Of a stretch of DNA of 64,000 nt, positions 48,631-57,016 are shown one piece after another. The number at the start of each line of letters is the position of its first letter. Position 1 is the first letter of the stretch. A model generated the notes under the pieces. The model was not told the origin of the DNA. It saw only the letters and a program-made list of their open reading frames with translations, and did no database searches. Both the position numbers and the translations under genes were made by a program. Location: NCBI GenBank assembly GCA_021199855.1, contig JAJQHD010000057.1, positions 1 through 64,000 on the forward strand, read 5' to 3'. This stretch comes from Oscillospiraceae bacterium. Its GTDB lineage: Bacteria > Bacillota > Clostridia > Oscillospirales > Ruminococcaceae.

Positions 48631-48659
48631 ATTGTATCACAATTGGCGAGAAATTACAA
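48631..48659 (-). promoter_or_regulatory. Promoter of murA
   Basis: On the minus strand TTGTAA (48659-48654), 17-bp spacer, TACAAT (48636-48631). It gives a leader of about 85 nt. Confidence 0.65.
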
Positions 48660-48748
48660 TTACAATTTTGTTACAATTTCAGCCCTGAATTGTGCATATT
48701 GCACAAAGAATAGTACGATACGAATCTGCGAAAGTTTTCTCCTTGTGA

Positions 48749-48777
48749 TTGACAATTGTCGCTTTTACGGGTATAAT
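48749..48777 (+). promoter_or_regulatory. Promoter of the FGGY kinase gene
   Basis: TTGACA (48749-48754), 17-bp spacer, TATAAT (48772-48777), consensus. The ATG at 48814 follows CGGAGG. Confidence 0.9.
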
Positions 48778-48813
48778 TGAAGGTAACATTTTACTTCCGG
48801 AGGACATTATATC

Positions 48814-50403
48814 ATGACAACTGCAATAAATCAAGAAAAAACTTACCTGGGAATCGAATTCGGTTCAACAAGAATCAAGGCAATCCTGACCGGCTGTAAT
48901 GGCGAAGTCCTTGCCAGCGGCTCTCACGACTGGGAAAACCGCCTTGAAAACGGCATCTGGACATATTCGCTGGACGATATCCACACTGGTCTTCAGGACT
49001 GCTATGCTTCGCTTGCTAGCGATTTCGAGTCGAAATATGGTGAGTCGCTTACAACTATGGGAGCAATGGGCTTCAGTGCCATGATGCACGGCTACATGGC
49101 TTTCGATAAGGACGGCAAACTTTTAGTACCGTTCAGAACCTGGAGAAACACCATCACAGCAAAGGCGGCTTCCGAACTATCCGAGCTCTTCGGCTTCAAT
49201 ATCCCCGAGCGCTGGTCGATAGCGCACCTATATCAGGCAATCCTGAACGGCGAGGAGCATGTTAAGGACATCTCCTATGTCCTCACTCTCGCCGGATATA
49301 TCCACTTTATGCTGACAGGGAACAGAGTTCTCGGCGTCGGTGAAGCTTCTGGAATGTTCCCGATTGATTCCGAAACCGGCAAGTTCGATGCCGGGATGGT
49401 CGCAAAGTTCGACGAGCTTGTCAAGCCCTATGGATACAGCTGGACTCTGTCAGAAATCTTCCCCGATATTCTTAATGCTGGCGAGAACGCAGGTGTTCTC
49501 ACTGAATCTGGCGCCAAGTTCTTAGACCCGACTGGAAATCTGAAGCCCGGAATTCCTCTTTGCCCCCCTGAGGGCGACGCAGGAACCGGAATGGCGGCTA
49601 CAAACAGCGTAAGAGTGAAGACCGGAAACGTCTCCGCGGGAACCTCAGTATTCGCAATGGTGGTCTTGGGCAAGCCACTCTCGAAGTATTATCCCGAAAT
49701 CGACATGGTAACCACTCCAGACGGCAAGCCGGTTGCTATGGTTCACTGCAACAACTGCTCCTCCGACCTCGACGCATGGATGAAGATTTTCATGGAGTTT
49801 GCCGAGCTTTCGGGTCACCCGATGAGAAAGCCCGACCTTTATGATCTCTTACTAACACATGCTATGATTGGCGACCCCGATTGCGGCGGAGTCTGCTCCT
49901 GCAATTATTTTTCCGGTGAGAGTATCACAAAGCTCGACGAAGGACGACCGCTTCTTGTCAGAGTTCCTGATGGCAATTTCACTCTTGCAAATTTAATCAG
50001 AAATAATCTCTTCTCTGCGCTCGCAACCCTAAAAATGGGTCTCGATATCCTGGCGGCTGAGAACGTAGAAATCGACCGTATCACTGGTCACGGCGGCTAC
50101 TTCAAGACTAAAGGCGTCGGACAGAAGCTCCTTGCCGCTGCAATGAACACACCCGTTTCCGTAATGGAGACAGCAGGTGAGGGCGGAGCATGGGGCATGG
50201 CACTTCTGGCACAGTATATGGCTCTTAAATCCGAAGGCGAAACTCTCGCCGATTATCTCGAATCGAACATCTTCTGTGGCGATAATATGACCTCCACAAC
50301 CGAAGCTCCCAATGAGAGCGACATCGAAGGCTTCAACAGCTACATGAAGAGGTATCAGAATATGCTCCCCGCTGAGAGGGTAGCAGTAGAAAACTATAAG
50401 TGA
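48814..50403 (+). CDS. FGGY-family carbohydrate kinase
   Basis: A 529-residue sugar kinase. [14 protein letters not shown] (~12-25) is the phosphate-1 motif, with [24 protein letters not shown] (substrate loop), [13 protein letters not shown] (phosphate-2) and [35 protein letters not shown] (adenosine site). It resembles xylulokinase/ribulokinase relatives, but the substrate cannot be fixed. No sugar transporter or isomerase lies next to it. A palindromic repeat follows. Confidence 0.85.
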   Translation: MTTAINQEKTYLGIEFGSTRIKAILTGCNGEVLASGSHDWENRLENGIWTYSLDDIHTGLQDCYASLASDFESKYGESLTTMGAMGFSAMMHGYMAFDKDGKLLVPFRTWRNTITAKAASELSELFGFNIPERWSIAHLYQAILNGEEHVKDISYVLTLAGYIHFMLTGNRVLGVGEASGMFPIDSETGKFDAGMVAKFDELVKPYGYSWTLSEIFPDILNAGENAGVLTESGAKFLDPTGNLKPGIPLCPPEGDAGTGMAATNSVRVKTGNVSAGTSVFAMVVLGKPLSKYYPEIDMVTTPDGKPVAMVHCNNCSSDLDAWMKIFMEFAELSGHPMRKPDLYDLLLTHAMIGDPDCGGVCSCNYFSGESITKLDEGRPLLVRVPDGNFTLANLIRNNLFSALATLKMGLDILAAENVEIDRITGHGGYFKTKGVGQKLLAAAMNTPVSVMETAGEGGAWGMALLAQYMALKSEGETLADYLESNIFCGDNMTSTTEAPNESDIEGFNSYMKRYQNMLPAERVAVENYK

Positions 50404-50420
50404 ATGATAAAGCTCTTACT

Positions 50421-50470
50421 TGGCTCCCCCTCTGGGGGGAGCTGTCAGCGAAGCTGACTGAGAGGGCTTG
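50421..50470. repeat. Palindromic intergenic repeat
   Basis: GGCTCCCCC-TCTGG-GGGGAGC and GTCAGCGAAGCTGAC with CTGAGAGGG. The same blocks recur at ~56202-56262. Confidence 0.75.
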
Positions 50471-50491
50471 TGAAAGGAGTAACACTGACTG

Positions 50492-52078
50492 ATGAAAAAC
50501 AAATGGCTGTTCTACGCCACGGCGTTCTTTTCTGGACTGTCGGTAATGGCAATAGAGTTAGGGGCACAGAGGCTTCTGGCACCTTATTTCTCGTCATCGC
50601 AGATAGTCTGGACAATAGTCATCGGCACAATAATGATCGCCATGGCGATAGGAAATGTCCTTGGCGGAAAGATGGCGGACAAGCACAACAATCCTGACCA
50701 CCTTTTCGGCTGGCTTTTCGGAGCCGCAACCTGGACGATGCTTATTCCACTTGTCGGAAAGTTCATCATCGCAGGAGTCGCACTGGTTCTCGCAATGTTC
50801 GTCACGACCAACTACCTGATAGTCGCGGCGTTCGTCTCCTGCATAATCGTCTTTGTCTTCCCACTTTTGGTTTTGGGAATGGTAACTCCGAACCTCGTCA
50901 AGTACGCAACATCCAGCCTTGAGGAGAGCGGAAGAACCGTTGGGCGGATTGAAGCCTGCAACACGATCGGCTCAATAATCGGCACATTCCTGCCGACATT
51001 CGTAACCATCCCGAATATCGGAACCTCGCTCACGTTCGTCCTTTTCGCAAGCATTCTCTACATTGTCTGCATCGTCTACTGGGTGATGAAAAAGAAGAAG
51101 TTTGTTGGAAAAGGCATTGCGATGGTAGTTGTGTTCGCTTTAGGAATACTTTCAAACAACATCGGCGTCGCATTCTGGGAGACGGACATCCTCTATGAGG
51201 GTGAATCAATCTATAACTACTTAAGAGTTGAGGAGGACAGCAGTTCGATATATTTATCGACAAACGTCCTCTTCGGTGTTCAGTCAGTAAAGATGAAGAC
51301 GACCGGCTTGACGGGAATGTATTATGACTACGCACTTGCCGCACCGGTAATGGCGGGAGCCGCCGATGATGAGAGTACCTCCGTCCTGATTCTCGGACTC
51401 GGCACCGGCACATTCGCCACTCAGTGCGAGTACTATTTCGGGATAACCGACATCGATGGCGTCGAAATCGACCAGAAGATAATCGACCTGGCATATGAGT
51501 ATTTCGACCTGTCCGACTGCGTTACAACCTACACCCAGGACGGCAGAGCCTACATTAACCTCACCGATGAGACATATGACGTAATCATGGTTGACGCCTA
51601 TCAGGACATCACAATCCCGTTCCAAATGTCGAGCGTCGAGTTTTTCGAGGAGGTCGCCGAGCATCTTAACGACGGCGGCGTGATGGTCGTCAACATGAAC
51701 ATGTACTCGACGGGTGAAGAGGACAGCATCAACGACTACCTCTGTGGAACGATAAAATCCGTCTTCGACAGTGTCTACACAGTGGAGACAAATGCTTCTA
51801 ACCTGGTTCTCTTCGCCTCAAACAGCTATGACTGCTACGACCAGCTTGGCGAAAATTTAGACTCTTTAGACGGAACCGTCAACACTTTTATGACGAGGGT
51901 CTATAACCGCATGACCGAAGTAGAAGAGAGCGATTTAATTCTGACCGATGATAAAGCCCCAGTAGAACTCCTCGGCATGAGAGTCCTCGACGAAATGATA
52001 TCCTCAGAACTTGAATACCTCAAAAATATGATGCAAGACATGAGCATCTCGGAATTGTATCAGTATCTGGTAGCATAG
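50492..52078 (+). CDS. Fused membrane / spermidine-synthase-like protein
   Basis: A 528-residue protein. Residues ~1-225 contain six to seven membrane segments (FFSGLSVMAIELGAQRLLAP at the start is typical). After a linker, ~245-500 form a SpeE-like Rossmann methyltransferase fold: LILGLGTGTFATQCEYYF, IDGVEIDQKIIDLA, VIMVDAYQDITIPF and TDDKAPVELL. Such fusions are annotated as fused MFS/spermidine synthase; whether they aminopropylate polyamines is unproven. Terminator downstream. Confidence 0.85.
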   Translation: MKNKWLFYATAFFSGLSVMAIELGAQRLLAPYFSSSQIVWTIVIGTIMIAMAIGNVLGGKMADKHNNPDHLFGWLFGAATWTMLIPLVGKFIIAGVALVLAMFVTTNYLIVAAFVSCIIVFVFPLLVLGMVTPNLVKYATSSLEESGRTVGRIEACNTIGSIIGTFLPTFVTIPNIGTSLTFVLFASILYIVCIVYWVMKKKKFVGKGIAMVVVFALGILSNNIGVAFWETDILYEGESIYNYLRVEEDSSSIYLSTNVLFGVQSVKMKTTGLTGMYYDYALAAPVMAGAADDESTSVLILGLGTGTFATQCEYYFGITDIDGVEIDQKIIDLAYEYFDLSDCVTTYTQDGRAYINLTDETYDVIMVDAYQDITIPFQMSSVEFFEEVAEHLNDGGVMVVNMNMYSTGEEDSINDYLCGTIKSVFDSVYTVETNASNLVLFASNSYDCYDQLGENLDSLDGTVNTFMTRVYNRMTEVEESDLILTDDKAPVELLGMRVLDEMISSELEYLKNMMQDMSISELYQYLVA

Positions 52079-52100
52079 TGAGAACCGAACATAAAAACAA

Positions 52101-52129
52101 CCGCCCCGAATCTCCGAGGCGGCATTTTT
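52101..52129 (+). terminator. Intrinsic terminator
   Basis: CCGCCCCG and CCGAGGCGG pair around AATCT, followed by CATTTTT. Ends the spermidine-synthase-like gene, convergent with the lipid kinase gene. Confidence 0.75.
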
Positions 52130-52137
52130 ATCAGTAA

Positions 52138-53037
52138 TTATTTCTTCTGCATCAGAACCTTGAGCCCCTTCCCCCTGACCTCAATCACCGACTCGTTGTA
52201 TTCTCCGCCCTTTTCGCCATCAACCGTCCAGGCAATCGGCGTTTTGCATCGGAGCGTGATTTTCGACGTCTTGAAGCCGTCCATGTATTCGTTGTCGAAA
52301 TCGAGCTTCATGACAGATGAGATGATATGGTTAAGCTCTGTGGTGTTTTTCGGATTCTTGATGAGAAGCACCTCGAACTTTCCGTCGTCGAGGCGGATGT
52401 CGTCAACTCCACGAATCTTCATTCCTCCGACGTGAACTGTGTTCAGGATAAGCCCCAGGATATAGTCGCCCTTGCCGCATCTTTCTTCCGACTCGAAAGC
52501 CAGTTCATAGGAGGAAATAGACGGAATCGACGCCAGACCTTCCAGGATGTAAGCGCTGAATCCGAGCTGGTTTTTGGCGTTCTGAGGAGTGCTGTAGGAG
52601 ACTTCAGCAAGCGTTCCGAAAGCCGCAACATAGGTGAAGTACCTGCCATTCAGGTTCCCGACATCGCAGACAAACGGCACGCCATTAATCGCAGTTTTCG
52701 CCGCATCGATAGTCCTCGTCGGAATCCCGACGGATTTTGAAAAGTCGTTCGTTGAGCCACAGGGAATATAGCCGAAGCTTCCCCAAAAGTCAGCCTTCAT
52801 AAACCCGTTTACAGCTTCATTCAGTGTTCCATCTCCGCCAGCTATAACAATTCTGTCATAATCGCCATGACAGCACTCGGAGACCGTTTCAAGACAGTCA
52901 AGCCGCCTCTGCGTCGGGTGGACGGTGACGGTATAGCCGCCTTTTGTGAAGGTGTCTACGATGTCTGAAAGTTTCTTTGCGATGGTTTTCATCCCCGAAT
53001 TTGGGTTATAGACTAAGAGAAGTTTTTTACTGTTCAT
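52138..53037 (-). CDS. Diacylglycerol/lipid kinase family protein
   Basis: A 299-residue soluble lipid kinase of the DgkB/YegS type. VYNPNSGMKTIAKKLSDIVD, VIAGGDGTLNEAVNGFM (catalytic GGDGT) and YIPCGSTNDFSKSVGIP (GSxND) are diagnostic. A C-terminal beta domain contains TLRCKTPIAWTVDGEKGG (DGE). It recycles diacylglycerol to phosphatidate in relatives. The ribosome site is GGAGG. Last of a three-gene unit maf - 104-aa protein - lipid kinase. Confidence 0.9.
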   Translation of the reverse strand: MNSKKLLLVYNPNSGMKTIAKKLSDIVDTFTKGGYTVTVHPTQRRLDCLETVSECCHGDYDRIVIAGGDGTLNEAVNGFMKADFWGSFGYIPCGSTNDFSKSVGIPTRTIDAAKTAINGVPFVCDVGNLNGRYFTYVAAFGTLAEVSYSTPQNAKNQLGFSAYILEGLASIPSISSYELAFESEERCGKGDYILGLILNTVHVGGMKIRGVDDIRLDDGKFEVLLIKNPKNTTELNHIISSVMKLDFDNEYMDGFKTSKITLRCKTPIAWTVDGEKGGEYNESVIEVRGKGLKVLMQKK

Positions 53038-53070
53038 GAAATCGCCTCCGCTTCTCAGAATACGAGAATT

Positions 53071-53385
53071 TTATTTTCTGTAGTATGAATAATGTGCCGT
53101 GACAAAGCGCTTCTCGCCTGTGTAGTCGTCATAGCCTACAATCTCGACGCCGTTTCCGCTGAGTAGCTCGCCCATTGTTGCATCTTTAATCCGGCACCTG
53201 AAGACCTCGTGAGCCTCGCACATAACTACGATAACGTCCGGAAGAATGATAATTCCGCCGTCCTTTCCTAAGACCTTCTCCTGACCGTCAATTCTCTCGA
53301 CGGCATACTGAATCGACTTTCCGTTGAATTTCGCCAGGTCTTTCTGCGAGAGAGCATACTTGTCCTTCTTTTTGAAGAGTCCCAT
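53071..53385 (-). CDS. Conserved-looking hypothetical protein (104 aa)
   Basis: It starts MGLFKKKDKYALSQKDLAKF, then an alternating hydrophobic beta-rich part (GGIIILPDVIVVMCEAHEVF, CRIKDATMGELLSGNGVEIV) and the tail RFVTAHYSYYRK. No signal peptide or membrane segment. The family is not recognised. The ribosome site GGAGG overlaps the end of maf, and the gap is 3 bp, so it is clearly a translated operon member. Confidence 0.65.
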   Translation of the reverse strand: MGLFKKKDKYALSQKDLAKFNGKSIQYAVERIDGQEKVLGKDGGIIILPDVIVVMCEAHEVFRCRIKDATMGELLSGNGVEIVGYDDYTGEKRFVTAHYSYYRK

Positions 53386-53388
53386 CTC

Positions 53389-53958
53389 TCAGCCTCCCGC
53401 CAGCATGATTAGCTTGTCGATTTCCCGCTTCAGCTTCGCAATCGGCAGTCCCATTACGTTGTAATAGTCGCCCTTGATTCCTTTTATGAAGAGCGCACCG
53501 CCGTCCTGGACGCCATAAGAACCGGCTTTGTCAAACGGCTTGAATTCGGCTATGTAATCCTTAATTTCGTTGTCCGACAGGGGATAGAACTCGACATCCG
53601 TCTCCTGCGAGAAGGACAGCGTCTTGCCCTTGTAGCAGATGCAGACTCCACTGGCAACGGTATGAGTTCTCCCCGAAAGAGTCCCGAGCATGTCATAAGC
53701 GTTCGCTTCGTCCTTCGGCTTCCCGAAAATGACGCCGTCTAAAATTACAACCGTGTCGCAACCGACAACCATTTCGTCGGGATGACTTTTCGCAACGCTC
53801 AGAGCCTTCCTGACTGCCAACATTTCCGGCACGGAATAGGGCTCAATCCCATCCGGCAAAATCTCGTCGCAATCAGGCGAAATCACCTCAAATTCTTTGG
53901 TAATATACCCAAACAGCTCATGCCTTCTGGGTGAACTCGATGCCAAAATATATTTCAT
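53389..53958 (-). CDS. maf: Maf family nucleotide pyrophosphatase
   Basis: A 189-residue protein; the start at 53958 gives the usual MKYILASSSPRRHEL and has GGAGG upstream. The SSSPRR motif, VVGCDTVVILDGVIFGKPKD (catalytic Asp in CDTVV; GKP), SGRTHTVASGV and DKAGSYGVQDGGALFIKGI are family markers. Maf proteins hydrolyse non-canonical or UTP/dTTP nucleotides and have been linked to septum control. First gene of the maf unit. Confidence 0.93.
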   Translation of the reverse strand: MKYILASSSPRRHELFGYITKEFEVISPDCDEILPDGIEPYSVPEMLAVRKALSVAKSHPDEMVVGCDTVVILDGVIFGKPKDEANAYDMLGTLSGRTHTVASGVCICYKGKTLSFSQETDVEFYPLSDNEIKDYIAEFKPFDKAGSYGVQDGGALFIKGIKGDYYNVMGLPIAKLKREIDKLIMLAGG

Positions 53959-54022
53959 GTCAAAATCGACCTCCAAATTACATTCTACAATCATTGTAGC
54001 ACAAAAATCAGTGAAAATCAAC

Positions 54023-54051
54023 TTGACAGCCCTACTCAATTAATGTAAAAT
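54023..54051 (+). promoter_or_regulatory. Promoter of the permease gene
   Basis: TTGACA (54023-54028), 17-bp spacer, TAAAAT (54046-54051), 33 bp before the ATG. Confidence 0.75.
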
Positions 54052-54083
54052 GGAAGAGTTAGAAATTAAAATAGGGGTTTTAT

Positions 54084-54935
54084 ATGGATTTAGTTATAGA
54101 CGTATTCTTAGACGCACTCATAGACACGGCGAAGATGCTTCCATTTCTGTTCGGTGCGTACCTGTTGATAGAGTTTCTGGAGCACAAGGCGAGCGACAAG
54201 CTTGCAAATTCTCTCCGCAAAATGGGACCGTTCGGTCCGATTGGCGGAGCGATAATCGGCTGTGTGCCGCAGTGCGGATTTTCTGTTGCCGTGACAAATC
54301 TTTTTTCGGGGAGACTCGTCAGCCTCGGCACACTGATGGCTGTCTACATCGCCACGAGCGACGAAGCAATCCCAATTCTTCTTTCGGGAGGAAATGCCGC
54401 AGATGTCGGAAAGCTTATCCTGGCAAAGCTGATTATAGCCATTCTCGCCGGACTTCTTATAGACACAATACTCCGGTTCTTCCACCGCAAGGGCAACGAG
54501 GAAGAAGAGCCGTTCAGCGACCTGTGCGAAGGTTGCGGTTGTGAGGAGCACGGAGTTGTCTACTCAGCCTTGAAGCACACCATCCAGATTTTCATATTCT
54601 TGTTCATAACGTCGCTTGTCTTGGGCTTCGCAATGGAGCTTCTCGGCGAGGACAGGCTCGGAAGCATTTTAATGACCGACAGCATCTTCCAGCCGTTCTT
54701 AGCGGCTCTTATAGGACTAATCCCGAACTGCGCCGCATCGGTGCTTCTGACTAATCTCTATGCCGCCGGAAGTCTCTCATTCGGCTCGGTGGTTGCAGGA
54801 CTCTCGACCGGAGCAGGCTTGGGAATCGTGGTCCTGTTCAAGACGAACAAGCGCCTGAAAGAAAACATCGCAATCCTTCTGCTTCTGTACGCAATCGGCG
54901 CACTGAGCGGATTGATAATAAATCTTGTAATGTAA
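54084..54935 (+). CDS. Putative manganese/arsenic-type efflux permease
   Basis: A 283-residue membrane protein with about eight hydrophobic segments in two halves, each containing a Pro-Cys or Pro-Asn-Cys turn: IIGCVPQCGFSVAVTNLFSG and LIGLIPNCAASVLLTNLYAAG. The internal repeat and these Cys motifs match the family annotated as putative manganese transporter or arsenic efflux protein. A cytoplasmic loop has FSDLCEGCGCEEHG, a possible metal-binding Cys cluster. Followed after 16 bp by the FakA-like small gene. Confidence 0.7.
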   Translation: MDLVIDVFLDALIDTAKMLPFLFGAYLLIEFLEHKASDKLANSLRKMGPFGPIGGAIIGCVPQCGFSVAVTNLFSGRLVSLGTLMAVYIATSDEAIPILLSGGNAADVGKLILAKLIIAILAGLLIDTILRFFHRKGNEEEEPFSDLCEGCGCEEHGVVYSALKHTIQIFIFLFITSLVLGFAMELLGEDRLGSILMTDSIFQPFLAALIGLIPNCAASVLLTNLYAAGSLSFGSVVAGLSTGAGLGIVVLFKTNKRLKENIAILLLLYAIGALSGLIINLVM

Positions 54936-54951
54936 AATAGGAGGTACACAA

Positions 54952-55227
54952 ATGGACGAACAGCTTAACAGTGAAGAGATAGAATTCAGGTATGACACCC
55001 AGCTCCTGATAGACGGAGAAAATCTCGACGAGGACGAAATCGACGACTACTTTGTCGAGCATTTCAAGGGCGACTGCCTCTTGGCATATGGCGACGAGGA
55101 GACCATCAAGATTCACTACCACACAAACGAGCCTTGGAAGGTTCTCGAATATTGCTCCACCCTCGGAGAAATCTACGACATAGTTGTCGAGGACATGGTT
55201 CGCCAGGCAAAGGGCTTGAAGGGCTGA
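54952..55227 (+). CDS. Stand-alone FakA/YloV-like middle-domain protein
   Basis: A 91-residue protein. FVEHFKGDCLLAYGDEETIK, IHYHTNEPWKVLEYC and LGEIYDIVVEDMVRQ match the segment of the fatty-acid kinase FakA (YloV) that reads GDSLLVVGDD--KVHVHTN-PG-VLE-----G-----IENM. In FakA this domain lies between the DAK-like kinase and the C-terminal domain; here it is alone, with AGGAGG 7 nt before the ATG. It may be an adaptor or a remnant. Two DegV (FakB-like) genes lie elsewhere in the window. A strong terminator follows. Confidence 0.6.
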   Translation: MDEQLNSEEIEFRYDTQLLIDGENLDEDEIDDYFVEHFKGDCLLAYGDEETIKIHYHTNEPWKVLEYCSTLGEIYDIVVEDMVRQAKGLKG

Positions 55228-55234
55228 TAAAACC

Positions 55235-55275
55235 AAAGCGCAGTAGTCTTTTCCCAAGAGTACTGCGCTTTTGCA
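55235..55275. terminator. Bidirectional terminator
   Basis: AAAGCGCAGTA (55235-55245) pairs with TACTGCGCTTT (55261-55271), 11 bp perfect, with T/A tracts at both ends. It serves the FakA-like gene and the convergent M23 gene. Confidence 0.85.
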
Positions 55276-55281
55276 AAGGCC

Positions 55282-55998
55282 TTATTTCACTGGCTCGATA
55301 TATGAAATCGGGTCAATCCACGTGCCCTCATATTTGAGAGCAAAGTGCAGGTGTGACTCCAAATCCGACTCAATATCCGCCGTGTTCCCGACCGTCCCGA
55401 TAACCGTTCCCGAAGCTACTTTGTCGCCGACGCTGACGGAAATATCGTCTCCAAGACCGCAATAGTAGCCGATAACCGTGTCGCCGTGGTCGATTACGAC
55501 GCAGTTGCCCCAGAGGGTGTCGTTATAGATGTCGGTAACCGTTCCCGACGTCATCGACTTGACAGCAGTTCCTTCTGCGGCAGCGATGTCTATTCCGTCA
55601 TGGGTCTTCCAGACACTTCCCGTCATCTTGACGAGTTCTCCCCAGGAATATTCCGTGAGAATCTCACCCGACACCGGAAGAACCTTCGCCTCCTCATAGA
55701 AAAGCGTTTCGAGTTCCTCGGTAATGTCTGCGGCAGTCACTTCCGAAACGGTATCATCTTCAATTATTGTCTCTTCTTCCGATTTTGCGGCGTCGGTGAC
55801 AATCGAGTCGACCGTTTCGTACTCGTCAATGTCGGGAAGTCCCATCGTGTCGCTGATATCCGGGATAAGCGTCTCCGTCAGAGACCCTACCGCCGCCCGG
55901 TATCCGACCGCCGTTGCCACCCCGACCGCCAGAATTCCCACGCACAAGGCAATGTACACTCCGCTCGATTTAAGACTCTTTTTGACTTTATCATTCAT
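55282..55998 (-). CDS. M23 peptidase-domain protein, SpoIIQ-like
   Basis: A 238-residue protein with one N-terminal TM (~12-33), an acidic linker, and a LytM/M23 domain (~120-238). THDGIDIAAAEGT keeps the metal-binding His and Asp, and HLHFAL the second His pair. Membrane topology and length resemble SpoIIQ, the forespore protein forming the channel with SpoIIIAH, where the zinc site is present in most Clostridia. Suggests endospore formation; a cell-separation peptidase is the alternative. Confidence 0.75.
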   Translation of the reverse strand: MNDKVKKSLKSSGVYIALCVGILAVGVATAVGYRAAVGSLTETLIPDISDTMGLPDIDEYETVDSIVTDAAKSEEETIIEDDTVSEVTAADITEELETLFYEEAKVLPVSGEILTEYSWGELVKMTGSVWKTHDGIDIAAAEGTAVKSMTSGTVTDIYNDTLWGNCVVIDHGDTVIGYYCGLGDDISVSVGDKVASGTVIGTVGNTADIESDLESHLHFALKYEGTWIDPISYIEPVK

Positions 55999-56097
55999 AC
56001 TGAATTTGCACTCGCTTTCTGCCCCAAAGGGCGTTCTTTAAAGCTAAGTATTAACAGATTTTTTGGAAATATACATTCAGTGGTGCAATGTCGCCTG

Positions 56098-56262
56098 ACG
56101 GCGACCGCACTGCACCGCAGTGCGCCCTCTCAGGCTGCCATTCGGCAGCCAGCTCTCCCAGAGGGAGAGCCGAGAAGTTCGCCTTTCACAAAACTTGGCT
56201 CCCCCTTTGGGGGAGCTGTCAGCGAAGCTGACTGAGAGGGCGCGCGAAGCGCGATTTTTGCC
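56098..56262. repeat. Palindromic intergenic repeat cluster
   Basis: Contains GACGGCGACC blocks, CTGCCATTCGGCAGCC, CTCTCCC-AGA-GGGAGAG, GGCTCCCCC-TTTG-GGGGAGC, GTCAGCGAAGCTGAC and CGCGCGAAGCGCG hairpins. Positioned between the divergent M23 and Nudix genes. No promoter is obvious inside it. Confidence 0.75.
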
Positions 56263-56277
56263 ACAAAGGAGACTATC

Positions 56278-56745
56278 ATGGACAACTCTACCCTCTGTTA
56301 CATCGAAAAAGACGACTCGTATCTCATGATGCACCGTGTCAAGAAGAAAAACGACCTGAATCACGACAAGTGGATTGGCATCGGCGGGCATTTTGAGTTC
56401 GGCGAATCGCCCTATGACTGCGTTATCCGGGAAGCCTACGAAGAAACCGGCGTCACTCTCGTGAATCCGAAATACCGTGGCATCGTGACTTTCGTGACGG
56501 ACGACACCTATGACGAGCAAATGCATCTCTTCACCTGCACCGACTACGAAGGAGACCTCAATCTCGACTGCAACGAGGGCGACCTCGAATGGGTTAAAAA
56601 ATCGGAAATAAAAAACCTCCCCATCTGGGAAGGCGACAAGATATTCTTCAAGCTCCTCGACAGCGACGAGCTGTTCTTTTCACTGAAGCTCAGGTATGAA
56701 GGTGATAAGCTGGCGGAAGTCGTGCTGAATGGTGTTATCATGTAG
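56278..56745 (+). CDS. Nudix hydrolase (MutT-like)
   Basis: A 155-residue protein with a complete Nudix box: GGHFEFGESPYDCVIREAYE followed by ETGV (GX5EX7REUXEEXGU) at ~38-60. It starts NSTLCYIEKDDSYLMMHRVK, the usual 8-oxo-dGTP diphosphatase-type N-terminus. It hydrolyses nucleoside diphosphate derivatives; the true substrate is uncertain. AAGGAG precedes the ATG. A GGCGGATATCAT-type palindrome begins 1 bp after its stop. Confidence 0.9.
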   Translation: MDNSTLCYIEKDDSYLMMHRVKKKNDLNHDKWIGIGGHFEFGESPYDCVIREAYEETGVTLVNPKYRGIVTFVTDDTYDEQMHLFTCTDYEGDLNLDCNEGDLEWVKKSEIKNLPIWEGDKIFFKLLDSDELFFSLKLRYEGDKLAEVVLNGVIM

Positions 56746-56764
56746 GGGCGGATATCATCCGCCC
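56746..56764. repeat. Short palindromic intergenic repeat (GGCGGATATCAT family)
   Basis: GGGCGGATATCATCCGCCC, an almost perfect palindrome directly after the Nudix stop codon, where it may act as an mRNA end hairpin. Related copies at 36388, 58804 and 58849. Confidence 0.8.
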
Positions 56765-56806
56765 GTTCCTTCGGCAACATTTTTTGCAAATAATCTCCAA
56801 ATCCTC

Positions 56807-56836
56807 TTGACAAGATGGCATAATTTATGTTATAAT
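56807..56836 (+). promoter_or_regulatory. Promoter of the second structured-leader surface gene
   Basis: TTGACA (56807-56812), 18-bp spacer, TATAAT (56831-56836). The block at 56851-56870 is shared with 9092-9111. Confidence 0.8.
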
Positions 56837-56842
56837 TAGATG

Positions 56843-57016
56843 AGGGAATTAAAATAAGTAGCCACTTACTATTTTGATTCCGAAAAGCACTCATTCTGTG
56901 GGGGGTAACGCGCTTCGCGCGTACACGTAGTGTGTTTTACCCAATAAAAACCTCCATACCGAAAGTATAGGAGGTTATAACTATAGCCTCCTGAGTAAAA
57001 ACAAGGAGGATTTTTT
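56843..57016 (+). promoter_or_regulatory. Structured 5' leader with tandem anti-SD/SD hairpins
   Basis: GGGTAA (56903-56908, within six G) pairs with TTACCC (56937-56942), enclosing ACGCGC-TTC-GCGCGT and ACAC/GTGT stems. Then AACCTCCATAC (56949-56959) pairs with GTATAGGAGGTT (56965-56976), and CCTCCT (56987-56992) pairs with the ribosome site AGGAGG (57004-57009). GGAGG of the first hairpin can instead pair with the second CCTCC, freeing the ribosome site. The order and the 13-nt distance from TACCC to the end of the first CCTCC are the same as in the leader at 148-353. Confidence 0.6.

Noticed and set aside
55486..56235. 249-aa plus-strand ORF
   Set aside because: Antisense to the M23 gene and then running into palindromic repeats; no domain.
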